The notes: a model not told the origin generated them from the letters alone. 64,000 bases of DNA from Proteus alimentorum (GCF_002607735.1 NZ_NBVR01000013.1:124262-188261), one strand, 5' to 3'; shown: positions 27,555 to 41,479, counted from the first letter of the stretch. Program-made: numbers and translations.

Positions 27555-28301
27555 TTACCAATATTGCTCACTGGTGATATGCCCGGGTTTTCGTCGTAAG
27601 TGCTTACGCATTCCCCGTTGTTCTTTTAAGCGTTGTTGAGTGTCTCTGACCATTTGAGGATTACCACACAACATAATATGACTCTCTTCTGGGCTGATGG
27701 TTAAGCCAACTGTTTTTTCTAAAGCGCCACTTTCAATGAGTGCAGGAATACGTCCGGTTAATGAGCCAATATGATTTTCACGGCTGACAACGGTTTGAAT
27801 GCGTAATTTGCCTTGATAACGTTCAACGAGTTTTTCCATTAAAGGTAAATAACTTAAGTCATTAGCATATCGAACAGCGTGAACAAGAACGATATTTTCA
27901 AATCGCTCGAGATCGTGCCCTAATTGCAAAATAGAGAGAAAAGGGCCAATGGCTGTTCCGGTCGAAAGCATCCAAAGTGTATTTGTTGTGGGAACTTCTT
28001 CTAATACAAAGAAGCCACTGGCTTGCTCCGTGACTAGTATTTCATCACCGATTTCAAGTGTGCTTAATTTAGGGCTTAATTTTCCATCGGGTACTGTCAC
28101 CAGATAGAACTCTAAATTGGGATCATCTGGTGCGTTTACATAAGAGTAGGCTCGTTGGACTCGCTCGCCATCAATATCTAGCGCTAATTTTGCAAATTGC
28201 CCTGCTGTAAATTTATCAATAGGCGCATTGACGACGAGACTCATTAACGCATCAGTCCAGTGATGAACTTGAGTCACTTTTCCATTCACCCAATTAGCCA
28301 T
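27555..28301 (-). CDS. fpr: Ferredoxin/flavodoxin-NADP+ reductase
   Basis: 248 aa, like E. coli Fpr. The FAD domain has RAYSYVNAPDDPNLEFY, the NADP domain LSTGTAIGPFLSILQ and VHAVRYANDLSYL; the protein ends EQYW, the typical C-terminal aromatic. It passes electrons between NADPH and flavodoxin/ferredoxin, for example in oxidative stress defence and methionine synthase reactivation. It is usually in the SoxRS regulon; I did not find a convincing SoxS box. Confidence 0.96.
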   Translation of the reverse strand: MANWVNGKVTQVHHWTDALMSLVVNAPIDKFTAGQFAKLALDIDGERVQRAYSYVNAPDDPNLEFYLVTVPDGKLSPKLSTLEIGDEILVTEQASGFFVLEEVPTTNTLWMLSTGTAIGPFLSILQLGHDLERFENIVLVHAVRYANDLSYLPLMEKLVERYQGKLRIQTVVSRENHIGSLTGRIPALIESGALEKTVGLTISPEESHIMLCGNPQMVRDTQQRLKEQRGMRKHLRRKPGHITSEQYW

Positions 28302-28638
28302 AGAGATTATCTCCTTTTGATAAATATGCTTATGTTGCTTATTTATTCTAAATAGGAAGCGGTTTTTTATTTATCAAGATGGTGTGGTGATGTGATTAAT
28401 CTAAGATTTTGTCGATAAATGACACAATATGTACATTTATATTGACAACTATGGTGTATTTCTCTGACATTAATCTTTATACAAAAATTGCTGGCTATCT
28501 CGCAAATTTCTCCAAATTTGTTAACTTAGTCTCATTCTGAAAAGGCATGCATTTTGCGGAGTTTATTTTTATAAATTCTCTGTAGTGTGCGCCTGTCCGT
28601 TAATTTATTTATCTGAAATTCTTGAGCAAAGAAAAGAA

Positions 28639-29823
28639 ATGAGAAAGTTAGAGCATGCAAATCTATTATTATTGATAATTGCACTGGTTGCTGTGGGTCA
28701 AATGACTCAAACGATTTATGTTCCTGTTATTGCTGATATGGCCGTTTACTTTGGTGAACCCACTGGGGCGGTACAGCAAGTCATGGGCGCTTATCTTTTT
28801 TCTTATGGTTTTTCACAGCTAATTTATGGGCCTATTTCTGACAAAATAGGGCGCCGCCCTGTTATTTTAGTTGGAATGACGATTTTTTGTTTATCAACGC
28901 TGGTGGCGATTTTCTCGCAAAATTTAACCACTCTGGTTATTGCCAGTACCTTACAAGGAATGGGAACGGGTGTTGCAGGTGTAATGACACGTACTCAACC
29001 TCGTGATTTATATACAGGAACAGCATTACGTTACGCCAATAGTTTGTTAAATATGGGGGTTTTAGTTAGCCCATTATTAGCGCCGATGATTGGTGGTGTT
29101 GTCGCTCACTTCTTTGGCTGGCATGCGTGTTATATCTTCTTATTATTATTGGGAAGTAGCGTTCTTTTCTGTATGTATCGTTGGATGCCTGAAACGCGAC
29201 CTGTACAAGTTGAAAAACGTAAAATGTTGTCATCATTTTACTTACTGCTTTCAAATAGTACCTTTAGTGCATTTTTGATTATGTTGATTTGTGCATTATC
29301 TGGTATTGCGGTTTTTGAAGCATCAAGCGGTGTGTTAATGGGCGGAGTATTAGGATTAAATAGTATTACTATCAGTATACTATTTATTTTACCGATCCCT
29401 GCGGCATTCTTTGGGGCTTGGTATGCGGGTCGTGAAGGTAAAACTTTTGTGCAACTGATGTGGCACTCTGTTTTTTGTTGCTTATCTGCGGGTATCTTAA
29501 TGTGGATCCCCGGTTGGCTAAATATTATTAATATCTGGACATTACTGGTACCTGCGGCACTGTTTTTCTTTGGCGCGGGTATGTTATTCCCGTTGGCAAC
29601 GACAGGCGCAATGGAACCATTCCCTTATTTAGCGGGCTCTGCAGGTGCGCTGGTGGGGGGATTACAAAATGTAGGTTCTGGTGTGGCAACATGGTTTTCT
29701 GCTTTACTGCCACAACATAACCAATTTAGCTTAGGTATGATTATGTTTGCTATGTCAGTGGCGATTATACTTTGTTGGCTTCCTTTGGCTCATCGTTTTA
29801 GCCATGAAGAACATACTATTTAG
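28639..29823 (+). CDS. emrD: MFS multidrug efflux transporter EmrD
   Basis: 394 aa from the ATG at 28639, exactly the E. coli EmrD length; the frame is open to a GTG 18 codons upstream. Twelve hydrophobic segments are evident. The MFS motif GPISDKIGRRPVILVG lies between helices 2 and 3, and LLVPAALFFFGAGMLFPLATTGAMEPFP is strongly EmrD-like. It exports amphipathic compounds by proton antiport. It is located between fpr and glpK, where E. coli has glpX. Confidence 0.93.
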   Translation: MRKLEHANLLLLIIALVAVGQMTQTIYVPVIADMAVYFGEPTGAVQQVMGAYLFSYGFSQLIYGPISDKIGRRPVILVGMTIFCLSTLVAIFSQNLTTLVIASTLQGMGTGVAGVMTRTQPRDLYTGTALRYANSLLNMGVLVSPLLAPMIGGVVAHFFGWHACYIFLLLLGSSVLFCMYRWMPETRPVQVEKRKMLSSFYLLLSNSTFSAFLIMLICALSGIAVFEASSGVLMGGVLGLNSITISILFILPIPAAFFGAWYAGREGKTFVQLMWHSVFCCLSAGILMWIPGWLNIINIWTLLVPAALFFFGAGMLFPLATTGAMEPFPYLAGSAGALVGGLQNVGSGVATWFSALLPQHNQFSLGMIMFAMSVAIILCWLPLAHRFSHEEHTI

Positions 29824-29848
29824 TTGATTGATGCAGTGACTGAAATAA

Positions 29849-29877
29849 AAAATGCCGAAATAAAATTTCGGCATTTT
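29849..29877. terminator. Bidirectional terminator between emrD and glpK
   Basis: 13-bp perfect stem AAAATGCCGAAAT/ATTTCGGCATTTT with a 3-nt loop. The minus strand continues in T (glpK side); the plus strand continues GGTTTTG. Confidence 0.9.
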
Positions 29878-29921
29878 GGTTTTGTAGCCTAGGCTACTTC
29901 TCTCTCAAATCGTTGTATCAA

Positions 29922-31475
<1,554 letters not shown>

Positions 31476-31496
31476 TCAACAATATTGCTCTTAACT

Positions 31497-32312
31497 TTAT
31501 TTATCGTCTTCGATTTTGCAGGTATCGCAAGGTAAGTGACGGCCAATTAATTTACGGTAAGCCAATGCACCTAAAATACCACCGATAAAGGGAGCAATCA
31601 TTGGAACTAAGAAATAAGGGATATCACGTCCACCAGTCAGTGCAATATCACCCCAGCCAGCAAAGTACGCAACTAGTTTTGGACCAAAGTCACGAGCTGG
31701 GTTTAAGGCGAATCCGGTTAATGGACCAAATGCACCACCGATTACGGCAATTAAGATACCAATTAATAAAGGTGCTAATGGGCCTTTAGGTACACCGTTA
31801 CCATCATCAGTTAAGGCTAAAATTAAGCCAACAAGGATAACGGCAATGATAACTTCGACAACAAAGGCATGTGCAACGGAAATTTGAGCTGCGGGATAAG
31901 TAGAGAATACACCGGCAGTGAAGAGACTTTCTTGTGAGCCCCTGACAATGCCATTAACTTGTTCATAGTCAATAAAAACATTGTAGTACATAAAGTACAC
32001 AATGGCTGCGGCAAAGAAACCACCTAACATTTGTGCAATAATATAAGGAACAACTTTTCTGCGTTCAAAGCAAGCAAATAGCCAAAACGCAACGGTAACA
32101 GCAGGGTTCAGGTGTGCACCAGAGGTGCCAGCGGTAAGATAAACGGCTAAGGCAACACCCAGCCCCCAGATAATACTTATCTCCCATAATCCTAGTTGAG
32201 CACCTGCAATACGTACTGCGGCAACACAACCAAGACCAAAGAAGACTAGCAACGCAGTTCCGATAAATTCAGAAATGCATTGACCCATAAGAGAGGTTTT
32301 CGTCTGGCTCAT
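31497..32312 (-). CDS. glpF: Glycerol facilitator (aquaglyceroporin)
   Basis: 271 aa, six helices and two half-helices with the NPA boxes SGAHLNPAVTVAFW and GFALNPARDFGP; the aspartate after the second NPA marks a glycerol rather than water channel. First gene of glpFK. The upstream region holds an inverted element CTTTTCGAATTGAAAAG (about 32346-32362) and a TTGTTCGACA half-site, both reminiscent of GlpR operator cores but not convincing. Confidence 0.97.
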   Translation of the reverse strand: MSQTKTSLMGQCISEFIGTALLVFFGLGCVAAVRIAGAQLGLWEISIIWGLGVALAVYLTAGTSGAHLNPAVTVAFWLFACFERRKVVPYIIAQMLGGFFAAAIVYFMYYNVFIDYEQVNGIVRGSQESLFTAGVFSTYPAAQISVAHAFVVEVIIAVILVGLILALTDDGNGVPKGPLAPLLIGILIAVIGGAFGPLTGFALNPARDFGPKLVAYFAGWGDIALTGGRDIPYFLVPMIAPFIGGILGALAYRKLIGRHLPCDTCKIEDDK

Positions 32313-32606
32313 ATATTCTATCCTGAAAGAGGGTTATTTATTGTTAGTATTCTTTTCGAATTGAAAAGATAACTGTAAATTTATCGTTAATGAGCGTAAA
32401 CGAGAATAAGCGAAATTGAAATTTGTGTGTCCCATCAAGAAAATGAGTGAAAACGCTCTTAATTAGTGACTTGTTCGACATTTGTAATGTGATCTGACCA
32501 GTGTTTTTGATAAATTGAAAAAAGAATGTAATTCCTCGGAAGATGCTAGACAGTTGTTGATAGGCTACTTACAATCGGAAGTATCGATTATATGGGGGAT
32601 TACAGT

Positions 32607-32849
32607 ATGTCATTTGAAGTTTTCGAGAAGTTAGAATCAAAAGTACAACAAGCAATTGATACCATCACGTTATTACAGATGGAAATCGAAGAGCTAAAAG
32701 AAAAAAATGATGCGCTGAACCAAGAAGTTCAAGAAGCGAAAGGATCGCGCGAAGCCCTTGTTCGTGAAAATGAAGAATTGAAACAAGAGCAATCAAGCTG
32801 GCAAGAGCGTTTACGTGCGCTGTTAGGTAAAATGGAAGACGTGCAATAA
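32607..32849 (+). CDS. zapB: Cell division protein ZapB
   Basis: 80 aa, almost wholly coiled coil (heptads from [13 protein letters not shown] to the end), matching ZapB, which binds ZapA and stabilises the Z-ring and the link to the chromosome terminus. The ATG at 32607 ([10 protein letters not shown]) is preferred to that at 32592, because GGGGGA lies 7 nt upstream of it and inside the longer frame. It is divergent from glpFK, as in E. coli. Confidence 0.95.
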   Translation: MSFEVFEKLESKVQQAIDTITLLQMEIEELKEKNDALNQEVQEAKGSREALVRENEELKQEQSSWQERLRALLGKMEDVQ

Positions 32850-32879
32850 TTGTCTTTGTTTGCTTAATGCCTAAAAAAC

Positions 32880-32903
32880 AAAAGCCACCGTGAGGTGGCT
32901 TTT
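32880..32903. terminator. Terminator between zapB and rraA
   Basis: 10-bp perfect stem AAAAGCCACC/GGTGGCTTTT with GTGA loop. The minus strand continues GTTTTTTAG, so it can stop rraA; the plus-strand tail is mainly the T run within the stem. Confidence 0.85.
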
Positions 32904-32942
32904 GAGTATTGAAATCGTAAGAACATAGATAAAAAGTTACAA

Positions 32943-33452
<510 letters not shown>

Positions 33453-33511
33453 TTACGTCAGGTTGCCACAGGAAAGTTCAGTATATCCCTTAACAGGGGC
33501 AGTTGGCAAAA

Positions 33512-33535
33512 GACTCACTGAAAATTCAGTGAGTC
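33512..33535 (-). terminator. menA terminator
   Basis: Perfect 11-bp stem (33512-33522 with 33525-33535) with a 2-nt loop, followed on the minus strand by TTTTG, just downstream of menA. Confidence 0.7.
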
Positions 33536-33555
33536 AAATCAACAATCGAGTGAAA

Positions 33556-34473
33556 TTATTCTAAAATTAAACCTAAAGAGAAAAGAACGTTAGTTAACAG
33601 TGCTGCTTTTACCATGTGTTCGAGTAGAGGACGCATCGCCTCACCGGAATGATCGGCATTCACACGTTTGATATGCAGTAAAAGCATAGGGGTGGCGAGT
33701 AAAAATAACCACGCGGTCCAGCGATGCATATAAAGTAGAGTGAAGATAATTAAGCAAGCAATAGAGAGAAAAATAACACACGTATGGTAAGTTCGTGAGC
33801 CAGCAGGACCTAAGCGAACAGCTAATGTATTTTTACCTGCCTGAATATCACTTTCTAAATCGCGCATATTATTAATGTTTAGAACAGCGACAGAAAGTAA
33901 ACCACAGGCTGTGGCAGGAAGTAGGGTAACAATATCAAAGGTATTGGATTGTAAGTAATAAGTTCCGATGACACTTAACCAGCCAAAGAAAATTAAAACA
34001 GAAATATCACCCAGTCCCATATAACCATAAGGGCGCTTACCCACGGTATAAGTAATCGCGGCAACAATAGCGAGTAAACCCATCACTAAGAAGCCAATAG
34101 CGTCTTCTGGCTTTTTACAGGCGACAATAATCAGTGCAATACCACAAATACAGGAAATAATGACATTGAGGATCAGCGCTTTTTTCATTTGAGCCGCTGT
34201 TATGATGCCTTTTTGCATTCCACGAAGTGGCCCTAAACGCTCTTCAGTATCCGTTCCTTTTACGGCATCACCATAGTCATTGGCAAGGTTTGATAGGATC
34301 TGTAACGTTCCCGCTGTCAATATCGCAAGCAGTGCAATAGGTAGCTCAAAATGCCCCATCCAATACGCTAATGCGGAACCAGTGACAATGGCAATTAACC
34401 CTAAAGGCAGTGTTTTGGGTCGTAAACTTTCAAGCCAGGCTTGAGTCCGGCTAGTGGAATTTAGAGAGCTCAT
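33556..34473 (-). CDS. menA: 1,4-dihydroxy-2-naphthoate polyprenyltransferase
   Basis: 305 aa UbiA-family membrane protein of about nine helices. The first aspartate motif, NLANDYGDAVKGTD, and the second, NNMRDLESDIQAGKNTLAVRLG, mark prenyl diphosphate-Mg binding. It attaches the octaprenyl side chain in menaquinone synthesis. The order hslVU-menA-rraA matches E. coli. Confidence 0.97.
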   Translation of the reverse strand: MSSLNSTSRTQAWLESLRPKTLPLGLIAIVTGSALAYWMGHFELPIALLAILTAGTLQILSNLANDYGDAVKGTDTEERLGPLRGMQKGIITAAQMKKALILNVIISCICGIALIIVACKKPEDAIGFLVMGLLAIVAAITYTVGKRPYGYMGLGDISVLIFFGWLSVIGTYYLQSNTFDIVTLLPATACGLLSVAVLNINNMRDLESDIQAGKNTLAVRLGPAGSRTYHTCVIFLSIACLIIFTLLYMHRWTAWLFLLATPMLLLHIKRVNADHSGEAMRPLLEHMVKAALLTNVLFSLGLILE

Positions 34474-34518
34474 GCTGAAATTCGATACTCATGTTCGTTG
34501 TTATTATAAAAATAAGAA

Positions 34519-34536
34519 TGGGAGGCAAGCCTCCCA
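34519..34536 (-). terminator. hslVU terminator
   Basis: 7-bp perfect GC-rich palindrome (GGGAGGC/GCCTCCC) with a 2-nt centre, followed on the minus strand by ATTCTTATTTTTATAA, located after hslU. Confidence 0.65.
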
Positions 34537-34570
34537 CGTAAATATTGCTGATAAGGATCGCACAAGTTGA

Positions 34571-35905
34571 TTATAAAATAAATCGACTCAGATCTTCATC
34601 TGCGACAAGCTCATCCAGATGCTGTTTCACATATTCTGCATCAATCAATACTGATTGACCTTGACGTTCACTTGCATCGTAAGAAATTTCTTCCATCAAA
34701 CGCTCTAAAACAGTATGCAAACGACGAGCACCGATATTTTCAGTGGTTTCGTTTACGCGCCATGCTGATTCAGCAATTTTGCGAATACCGTCTTCGGTGA
34801 AGCTAATAGAGACACCTTCGGTCGCCATTAATGCTTCATACTGTTTTGTTAACGATGCATTCGGTTCCGTTAGAATACGCTCAAAATCTTCTGCTGTCAG
34901 CGCTTGAAGTTCAACACGAATTGGCAGACGTCCTTGTAATTCAGGAATTAAATCAGAAGGACTTGAAACTTGGAAAGCACCTGATGCAATAAACAGAATA
35001 TGGTCTGTTTTTACCATACCGTGTTTTGTTGAAACTGTACAACCTTCAACCAATGGTAAGAGGTCACGCTGTACACCTTCACGAGAAACGTCAGGGCCAG
35101 AACTTTGTCCACCACGTTTACAGATTTTATCTACTTCATCAATGAAGACGATACCGTGTTGTTCTACTGCATCAATAGCTTGCTGTTTAAGCTCTTCAGG
35201 GTTAACTAATTTAGCCGCTTCTTCTTCAACAATAAGCTTAAACGCATCTTTGATTTTCATCTTACGCGCTTTTTGTTTCTGACCCGCTAAATTTTGGAAC
35301 ATAGATTGTAATTGATTCGTCATCTCTTCCATTCCTGGAGGAGCCATAATTTCAACACCCATTGGTGTTGCAGATAATTCAATTTCAATCTCTTTATCGT
35401 CTAATTGGCCTTCACGTAATTTTTTACGGAAAGATTGACGTGCTGCTGAAGGTTCTGATGCTTGTTCTGTTACGCCCCAGTTATTTTTTGCTGGTGGAAT
35501 AAGGACATCAAGGATGCGTTCTTCAGCCATTTCCTCAGCGCGGAAGCGATTTTTTTCAATTGCTTGGCTACGTACCATTTTGACCGCAGAGTCGGTTAAA
35601 TCACGGATAATCGAATCGACTTCTTTACCCACATAACCCACTTCGGTGAATTTAGTGGCTTCAACTTTGATGAAAGGTGCATTTGCCAATTTTGCTAAAC
35701 GGCGTGCAATTTCAGTTTTACCGACACCTGTCGGTCCAATCATCAGAATATTTTTAGGTGTTACTTCATGACGCAGCGCTTCATCAAGCTGCATACGACG
35801 CCAGCGGTTACGTAGGGCAATCGCCACAGCACGTTTCGCTTTATCTTGACCAATAATAAATCTATCGAGTTCGCTGGCAATTTCGCGAGGAGTCATTTCA
35901 GACAT
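34571..35905 (-). CDS. hslU: ATPase subunit HslU (ClpY) of the HslVU protease
   Basis: 444 aa AAA+ unfoldase. Walker A GPTGVGKT at 57-64, the pore motif GYVG near 90, an I-domain at about 110-240, Walker [11 protein letters not shown], and the C-terminal LSRFIL that inserts into HslV. It unfolds substrates such as SulA and RpoH for HslV. It begins 12 nt after hslV. Confidence 0.98.
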   Translation of the reverse strand: MSEMTPREIASELDRFIIGQDKAKRAVAIALRNRWRRMQLDEALRHEVTPKNILMIGPTGVGKTEIARRLAKLANAPFIKVEATKFTEVGYVGKEVDSIIRDLTDSAVKMVRSQAIEKNRFRAEEMAEERILDVLIPPAKNNWGVTEQASEPSAARQSFRKKLREGQLDDKEIEIELSATPMGVEIMAPPGMEEMTNQLQSMFQNLAGQKQKARKMKIKDAFKLIVEEEAAKLVNPEELKQQAIDAVEQHGIVFIDEVDKICKRGGQSSGPDVSREGVQRDLLPLVEGCTVSTKHGMVKTDHILFIASGAFQVSSPSDLIPELQGRLPIRVELQALTAEDFERILTEPNASLTKQYEALMATEGVSISFTEDGIRKIAESAWRVNETTENIGARRLHTVLERLMEEISYDASERQGQSVLIDAEYVKQHLDELVADEDLSRFIL

Positions 35906-35917
35906 GCTCTCTAATCC

Positions 35918-36448
35918 TTACTCTTTTGAAGAGAGTTCTTCAAAGTTGACATTATGGTTAGTGTAAATACAGATATCTCCTGCGATGCTAAGTGCTTTTT
36001 CAGCAATTTCTCGTGCAGAAAGTTCAGTATTCTCTAACATAGCTCTAGCCGCTGCTTGTGCATAAGGGCCACCAGAACCGATAGCAATTAAATCGTTTTC
36101 TGGTTGAACCACATCACCATTACCCGTGATGATAAGAGATGTATTTTCATCTGCAACAGCAAGCAACGCTTCTAATTTGCGTAGCATTCTGTCTGTGCGC
36201 CAATCTTTAGCAAGTTCTACCGCAGCTTTAGTTAAATGCCCTTGGTGAAGTTCTAATTTGCGCTCAAACAGTTCAAAAAGAGTGAAAGCATCAGCAGTGC
36301 CGCCAGCAAATCCCGCAATGACTTTGTCGTTATAAAGACGGCGTACTTTGCGAACATTGCCTTTCATGACGGTATTACCCATCGTCGCCTGTCCATCACC
36401 ACCGATTACAACTTGGCCCTTACGGCGAACACTTACGATTGTAGTCAT
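35918..36448 (-). CDS. hslV: Peptidase subunit HslV (ClpQ)
   Basis: 176 aa, E. coli length. The mature protein starts at T2 ([11 protein letters not shown]), the N-terminal nucleophile of this proteasome-like protease; [15 protein letters not shown] and [12 protein letters not shown] are family blocks. It forms a double hexamer capped by HslU. A sigma-32-type promoter is visible upstream (36540-36567). Confidence 0.98.
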   Translation of the reverse strand: MTTIVSVRRKGQVVIGGDGQATMGNTVMKGNVRKVRRLYNDKVIAGFAGGTADAFTLFELFERKLELHQGHLTKAAVELAKDWRTDRMLRKLEALLAVADENTSLIITGNGDVVQPENDLIAIGSGGPYAQAAARAMLENTELSAREIAEKALSIAGDICIYTNHNVNFEELSSKE

Positions 36449-36483
36449 GAGTCAGCCCCTGGTTTAATCAATAAAAAAATGAG

Positions 36484-36521
36484 ACGGGACGTGCCTTTAT
36501 TTAAGATAAAGCACGGCCCGT
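36484..36521 (-). terminator. Long stem-loop between ftsN and hslV: terminator and/or hslVU leader hairpin
   Basis: Imperfect stem of about 15 bp (36484-36500 with 36506-36521), followed on the minus strand by CTCATTTTTTTATTG. It has terminator shape for ftsN, but lies about 10 nt downstream of the expected sigma-32 start and so inside the hslVU leader. In E. coli an hslVU leader stem-loop is known to affect mRNA stability, so the second role is likely. Confidence 0.65.
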
Positions 36522-36539
36522 TGTGAGAATTAGAATTAT

Positions 36540-36567
36540 AGGTGGGGGAGAAAATTTATTTTTCAAC
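36540..36567 (-). promoter_or_regulatory. Sigma-32 heat-shock promoter of hslVU
   Basis: The minus strand reads GTTGAAA (36567-36561), then 13 nt, then CCCCACCT (36547-36540), close to the consensus CTTGAAA-N13-17-CCCCATNT. It overlaps the ftsN stop codon. Transcript start would fall near 36533. Confidence 0.7.
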
Positions 36568-37360
36568 CCCCAGAAGAGCGAAGAATACAACCTGATACGC
36601 CAGCTCCCGCCGCTTGTCTACTCACGGAATTGGCCTGTTCTTTACTGTAAGGACCTGATAAGACGCGGATCCAACCATCATTACCTTTTGTTACTCGGCT
36701 TTCAACACCCGAAAAAGCCAGAGTTGCTCTCACTGATTCAGCTTGTTCGGTATTTTTAAATGAGCCACATTGCACTAAAAAGTTTGCTTCAGTAACCGCA
36801 GGTTTAGGCGGTGTAACAATCGCAGGTGCAGGTACTTGCGATTGTTGAGTTTGTACAGGATGTTGTACAACAGAAGGCGTTGTTGTTGCAGGTGGTGTTA
36901 CAATCACTTGTGAGCGCGGTACTTCACCGTTGTAAGGCACTTCTGGCAGTTGAACGGCAGGTTGGCGCTTATCCGCTTCAATTTGTTGTAAAAAACGCAA
37001 CTGCTCAGGCGAAAGTGTTGCTTTCGGATTAATCTGGCTACCCGATGAAGGATATTCAGGCTGTAAAGGTGTACCTACCTGACGATTTTCCAATTCTTTA
37101 ATATATTGCCAACGCTCTTGCGGTTTTGGCGGTAGGCTATTCGCTGGATGTTGCCCAGTGACGGTTGGCGTTGTTTCTACGGCTTCTTTTTTATTATGTG
37201 TAATAAAATAGAGGCCGCCGACAAACAGCGCCACAATAGCGATTGCCGCAATAAGCGTCGTTAAAGGCAGCCCTTTAGCAGCCTTTTTGCTTTTACTTTT
37301 CGTTGTCTTTTTACGACGAGCAGATGTCTGCCCTCGTCCCACATAGTCTCGTTGTGCCAC
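36563..37360 (-). CDS. ftsN: Cell division protein FtsN
   Basis: 265 aa bitopic protein. The cytoplasmic N-terminus, MAQRDYVGRG, is basic after it (RRKKTTKSKSKKAAKG); one helix spans about residues 32-53; the periplasmic linker is Pro/Gln/Thr-rich; the C-terminal SPOR domain (about 186-262) has FLVQCGSFKNTEQAESVRATL and binds denuded glycan. It activates septal peptidoglycan synthesis. Shorter than the 319-aa E. coli protein, mainly in the linker. Conserved cytR-ftsN-hslVU order. Confidence 0.96.
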   Translation of the reverse strand: MAQRDYVGRGQTSARRKKTTKSKSKKAAKGLPLTTLIAAIAIVALFVGGLYFITHNKKEAVETTPTVTGQHPANSLPPKPQERWQYIKELENRQVGTPLQPEYPSSGSQINPKATLSPEQLRFLQQIEADKRQPAVQLPEVPYNGEVPRSQVIVTPPATTTPSVVQHPVQTQQSQVPAPAIVTPPKPAVTEANFLVQCGSFKNTEQAESVRATLAFSGVESRVTKGNDGWIRVLSGPYSKEQANSVSRQAAGAGVSGCILRSSGG

Positions 37361-37430
37361 AGTTCGATTCGCTGATAATTAAAGGAATAGGTATCACAAA
37401 CGATATGTTACTTAACATAGTGTGTTTTGC

Positions 37431-38462
37431 CTAGCTTTTCAGCCGACAGACACTGTCTCTTATAATTAACTCACAATCTAATAAGCGAGAGCCGGGTGCA
37501 ACAGGTCTACCTTGTAGTTGATCGAGTAATAGCAGCATAGATTCACGACCAATTTGATAACGAGGTTGTTCCATGGTTGTCAGAGCCGGTTCGCTATAAC
37601 GTGTGATATCAAGATTATCAAAACCAATCACAGAGAGGTCTTTAGGGAGCTCTAATCCTAATTTTTTCGCCTGCCACATAACACCAATTGCCATAATATC
37701 ACTATGACAGAACACGGCTGTCGGTGGCTCAGGTAAAGAAATCAGCTTTTTCAGACTTTCTGCACCGCTTTCATGGGTAAAATCACCACGAATAATATAA
37801 TCTTCGCGTAAAGGTACGCCTGTTCTACGCATAGCTTGAATATAGCCTTGTAAGCGATAACGACATAAAGGCATATCTTCAGGGCCCGTAATGCACGCAA
37901 TACGTTTATGCCCCATCTGCTGTAAATAATGTGTTGCTCTAAAAGATGCGGTGAGATTATCAATATGAACGGTAGGTAATTCGAGTTCAGGTGCAAACTC
38001 ATTCGCCATGATCATCGGCGGTAAATTTTTCTGTTCTTCTTTGGAAACATCAAAAGGAATGTGTGAGCCAAGAAGTAACATACCGTCAATTTGTTTGGTG
38101 ATAATCAGATTAATAAAGGCATTTTCATGCTTTTGCTGATGCTTACAATCACCAATTAACACGAGATAACCATGTTGTGCAGCGGTTTCTTCGATGCCAC
38201 ACACCACATCAGTAAAAAATGGATCGCTGATGTTAGGGACGATCACAAGGATCGTTTTTGACTCGTTACGCTTAAGGTTTTTTGACAGGTTATGTGGGTA
38301 ATAGCCCACATCAAGAACAGCCTGTTCAACTTTCTGACGGGTTTGTGAGGATACTTTTTCCGGATTCATTAAAGTACGTGACACAGTTGCTGTGGACACG
38401 CCGGCTGCAAGGGCAACATCTTTCATTGTTGCTTGCGTATTATCTTTATTATTCTGTTGCAA
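37431..38462 (-). CDS. cytR: LacI-family repressor CytR
   Basis: 343 aa. Helix-turn-helix TMKDVALAAGVSTATVSRTL at about 12-31, followed by the periplasmic-binding-like effector domain (KRNESKTILVIVPNISDPFF, PTAVFCHSDIMAIG, SVIGFDNLDITRYSEP). It represses nucleoside uptake and catabolism genes with CRP and is released by cytidine. The start is a TTG at 38462 with GGGAGG 8 nt upstream; the first ATG (codon 13) has no ribosome-binding site, and E. coli CytR also has a dozen residues before TMKDVA. Confidence 0.95.
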   Translation of the reverse strand: MQQNNKDNTQATMKDVALAAGVSTATVSRTLMNPEKVSSQTRQKVEQAVLDVGYYPHNLSKNLKRNESKTILVIVPNISDPFFTDVVCGIEETAAQHGYLVLIGDCKHQQKHENAFINLIITKQIDGMLLLGSHIPFDVSKEEQKNLPPMIMANEFAPELELPTVHIDNLTASFRATHYLQQMGHKRIACITGPEDMPLCRYRLQGYIQAMRRTGVPLREDYIIRGDFTHESGAESLKKLISLPEPPTAVFCHSDIMAIGVMWQAKKLGLELPKDLSVIGFDNLDITRYSEPALTTMEQPRYQIGRESMLLLLDQLQGRPVAPGSRLLDCELIIRDSVCRLKS

Positions 38463-38766
38463 ACCCCATACCTCCCTTTTGGATGGTTTAGTTAAACGAT
38501 TGCTTTTTTATTGCAAAAAAACCGCCAATATTAAAAAAAGATTTTATCGACGGTTTTTAATTCAAGAAATATTCTAAATTGTTATTCTACCCGCTTTTTA
38601 AATAGATACTGTTACCTAGTTTGCATAAAAAGTGTGATACCAATCGTTTTTATGAGGTAGTTCGCAAAATTGATAAATAGTCTAGGGTGGTAACGAGTAT
38701 TCAAGCAAAATTGTATCTTAAACATAAGTCTGGCTAAAATAGACTTAATTTATACAGAAATGATCC
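38463..38766. other. priA-cytR intergenic region
   Basis: 304 bp without a gene. It holds a probable priA terminator near cytR and presumably the cytR promoter. The rest is AT-rich and featureless to me. Confidence 0.5.
38517..38558 (-). terminator. Possible priA terminator
   Basis: 10-bp stem with one G-U pair (38517-38526 with 38549-38558), a 22-nt loop, and a T run on the minus strand. The large loop lowers confidence. Confidence 0.5.
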
Positions 38767-41004
<2,238 letters not shown>

Positions 41005-41171
41005 TTAAGAATATCACAAAAAGTGTGCAGATTTCATTGCGCGTTTAGTGGATATTCTGTATGATCCGCCCCCTTTGGTAGATAAATTACCAAACACTTA
41101 ATTTCAATCAACACGACGTGTGGTGTTCGGCTGTGGGCTGAATGGCGACACGGCCTTAGTAGAGGTTTTCC

Positions 41172-41384
41172 ATGCAAAAAGATATCCATCCTAAATACGA
41201 AGAAATTACTGCATCTTGTTCTTGCGGTAACGTTATGAAAATCAACTCCACTGCAGGTCATAACCTGAATCTGGACGTTTGTGACAAATGCCACCCATTC
41301 TATACTGGTAAACAACGTGATGTTGCAACTGGTGGTCGTGTTGATCTGTTCAACAAACGCTTCAAAATTCCAGGCAGCAAATAA
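41172..41384 (+). CDS. rpmE: Ribosomal protein L31 (zinc form)
   Basis: 70 aa, E. coli length. Zinc ligands are C16, C18, C37 and C40 (CSCG, CDKC), so this is the zinc-containing C+ paralogue, not YkgM. It sits at the 50S/30S bridge. The leader of about 100 nt before the ATG contains complementary stretches; in gammaproteobacteria rpmE leaders act in autogenous control, which may apply here. Confidence 0.98.
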   Translation: MQKDIHPKYEEITASCSCGNVMKINSTAGHNLNLDVCDKCHPFYTGKQRDVATGGRVDLFNKRFKIPGSK

Positions 41385-41448
41385 GATATTTGTTGTCACA
41401 AGATGTCAGCCTAGTCTGGCATCTTGCAGACAGTTCGGAATTGAGAAA

Positions 41449-41479
41449 AAGCCCAAAGTTTTTGCTTTGGGCTTTTTTT
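41449..41479 (+). terminator. rpmE terminator, copy 1 of a repeated terminator
   Basis: Strong hairpin AAGCCCAAAG/CTTTGGGCTT, loop TTTTTG-like, then seven T. The first 30 bp recur exactly at 43033-43062, on the other side of yjjJ. Confidence 0.93.

Noticed and set aside
32592-32606. Upstream ATG of zapB
   Set aside because: It includes the GGGGGA site that serves the ATG at 32607.
41034-41399. 121-codon minus-strand ORF over rpmE
   Set aside because: Antisense shadow of rpmE; composition mirrors that gene and it lacks its own start signals.
41400-41425. Hairpin AAGATGTCAG/CTGGCATCTT after rpmE
   Set aside because: No T tract; not a terminator by itself, and the true one lies at 41449.
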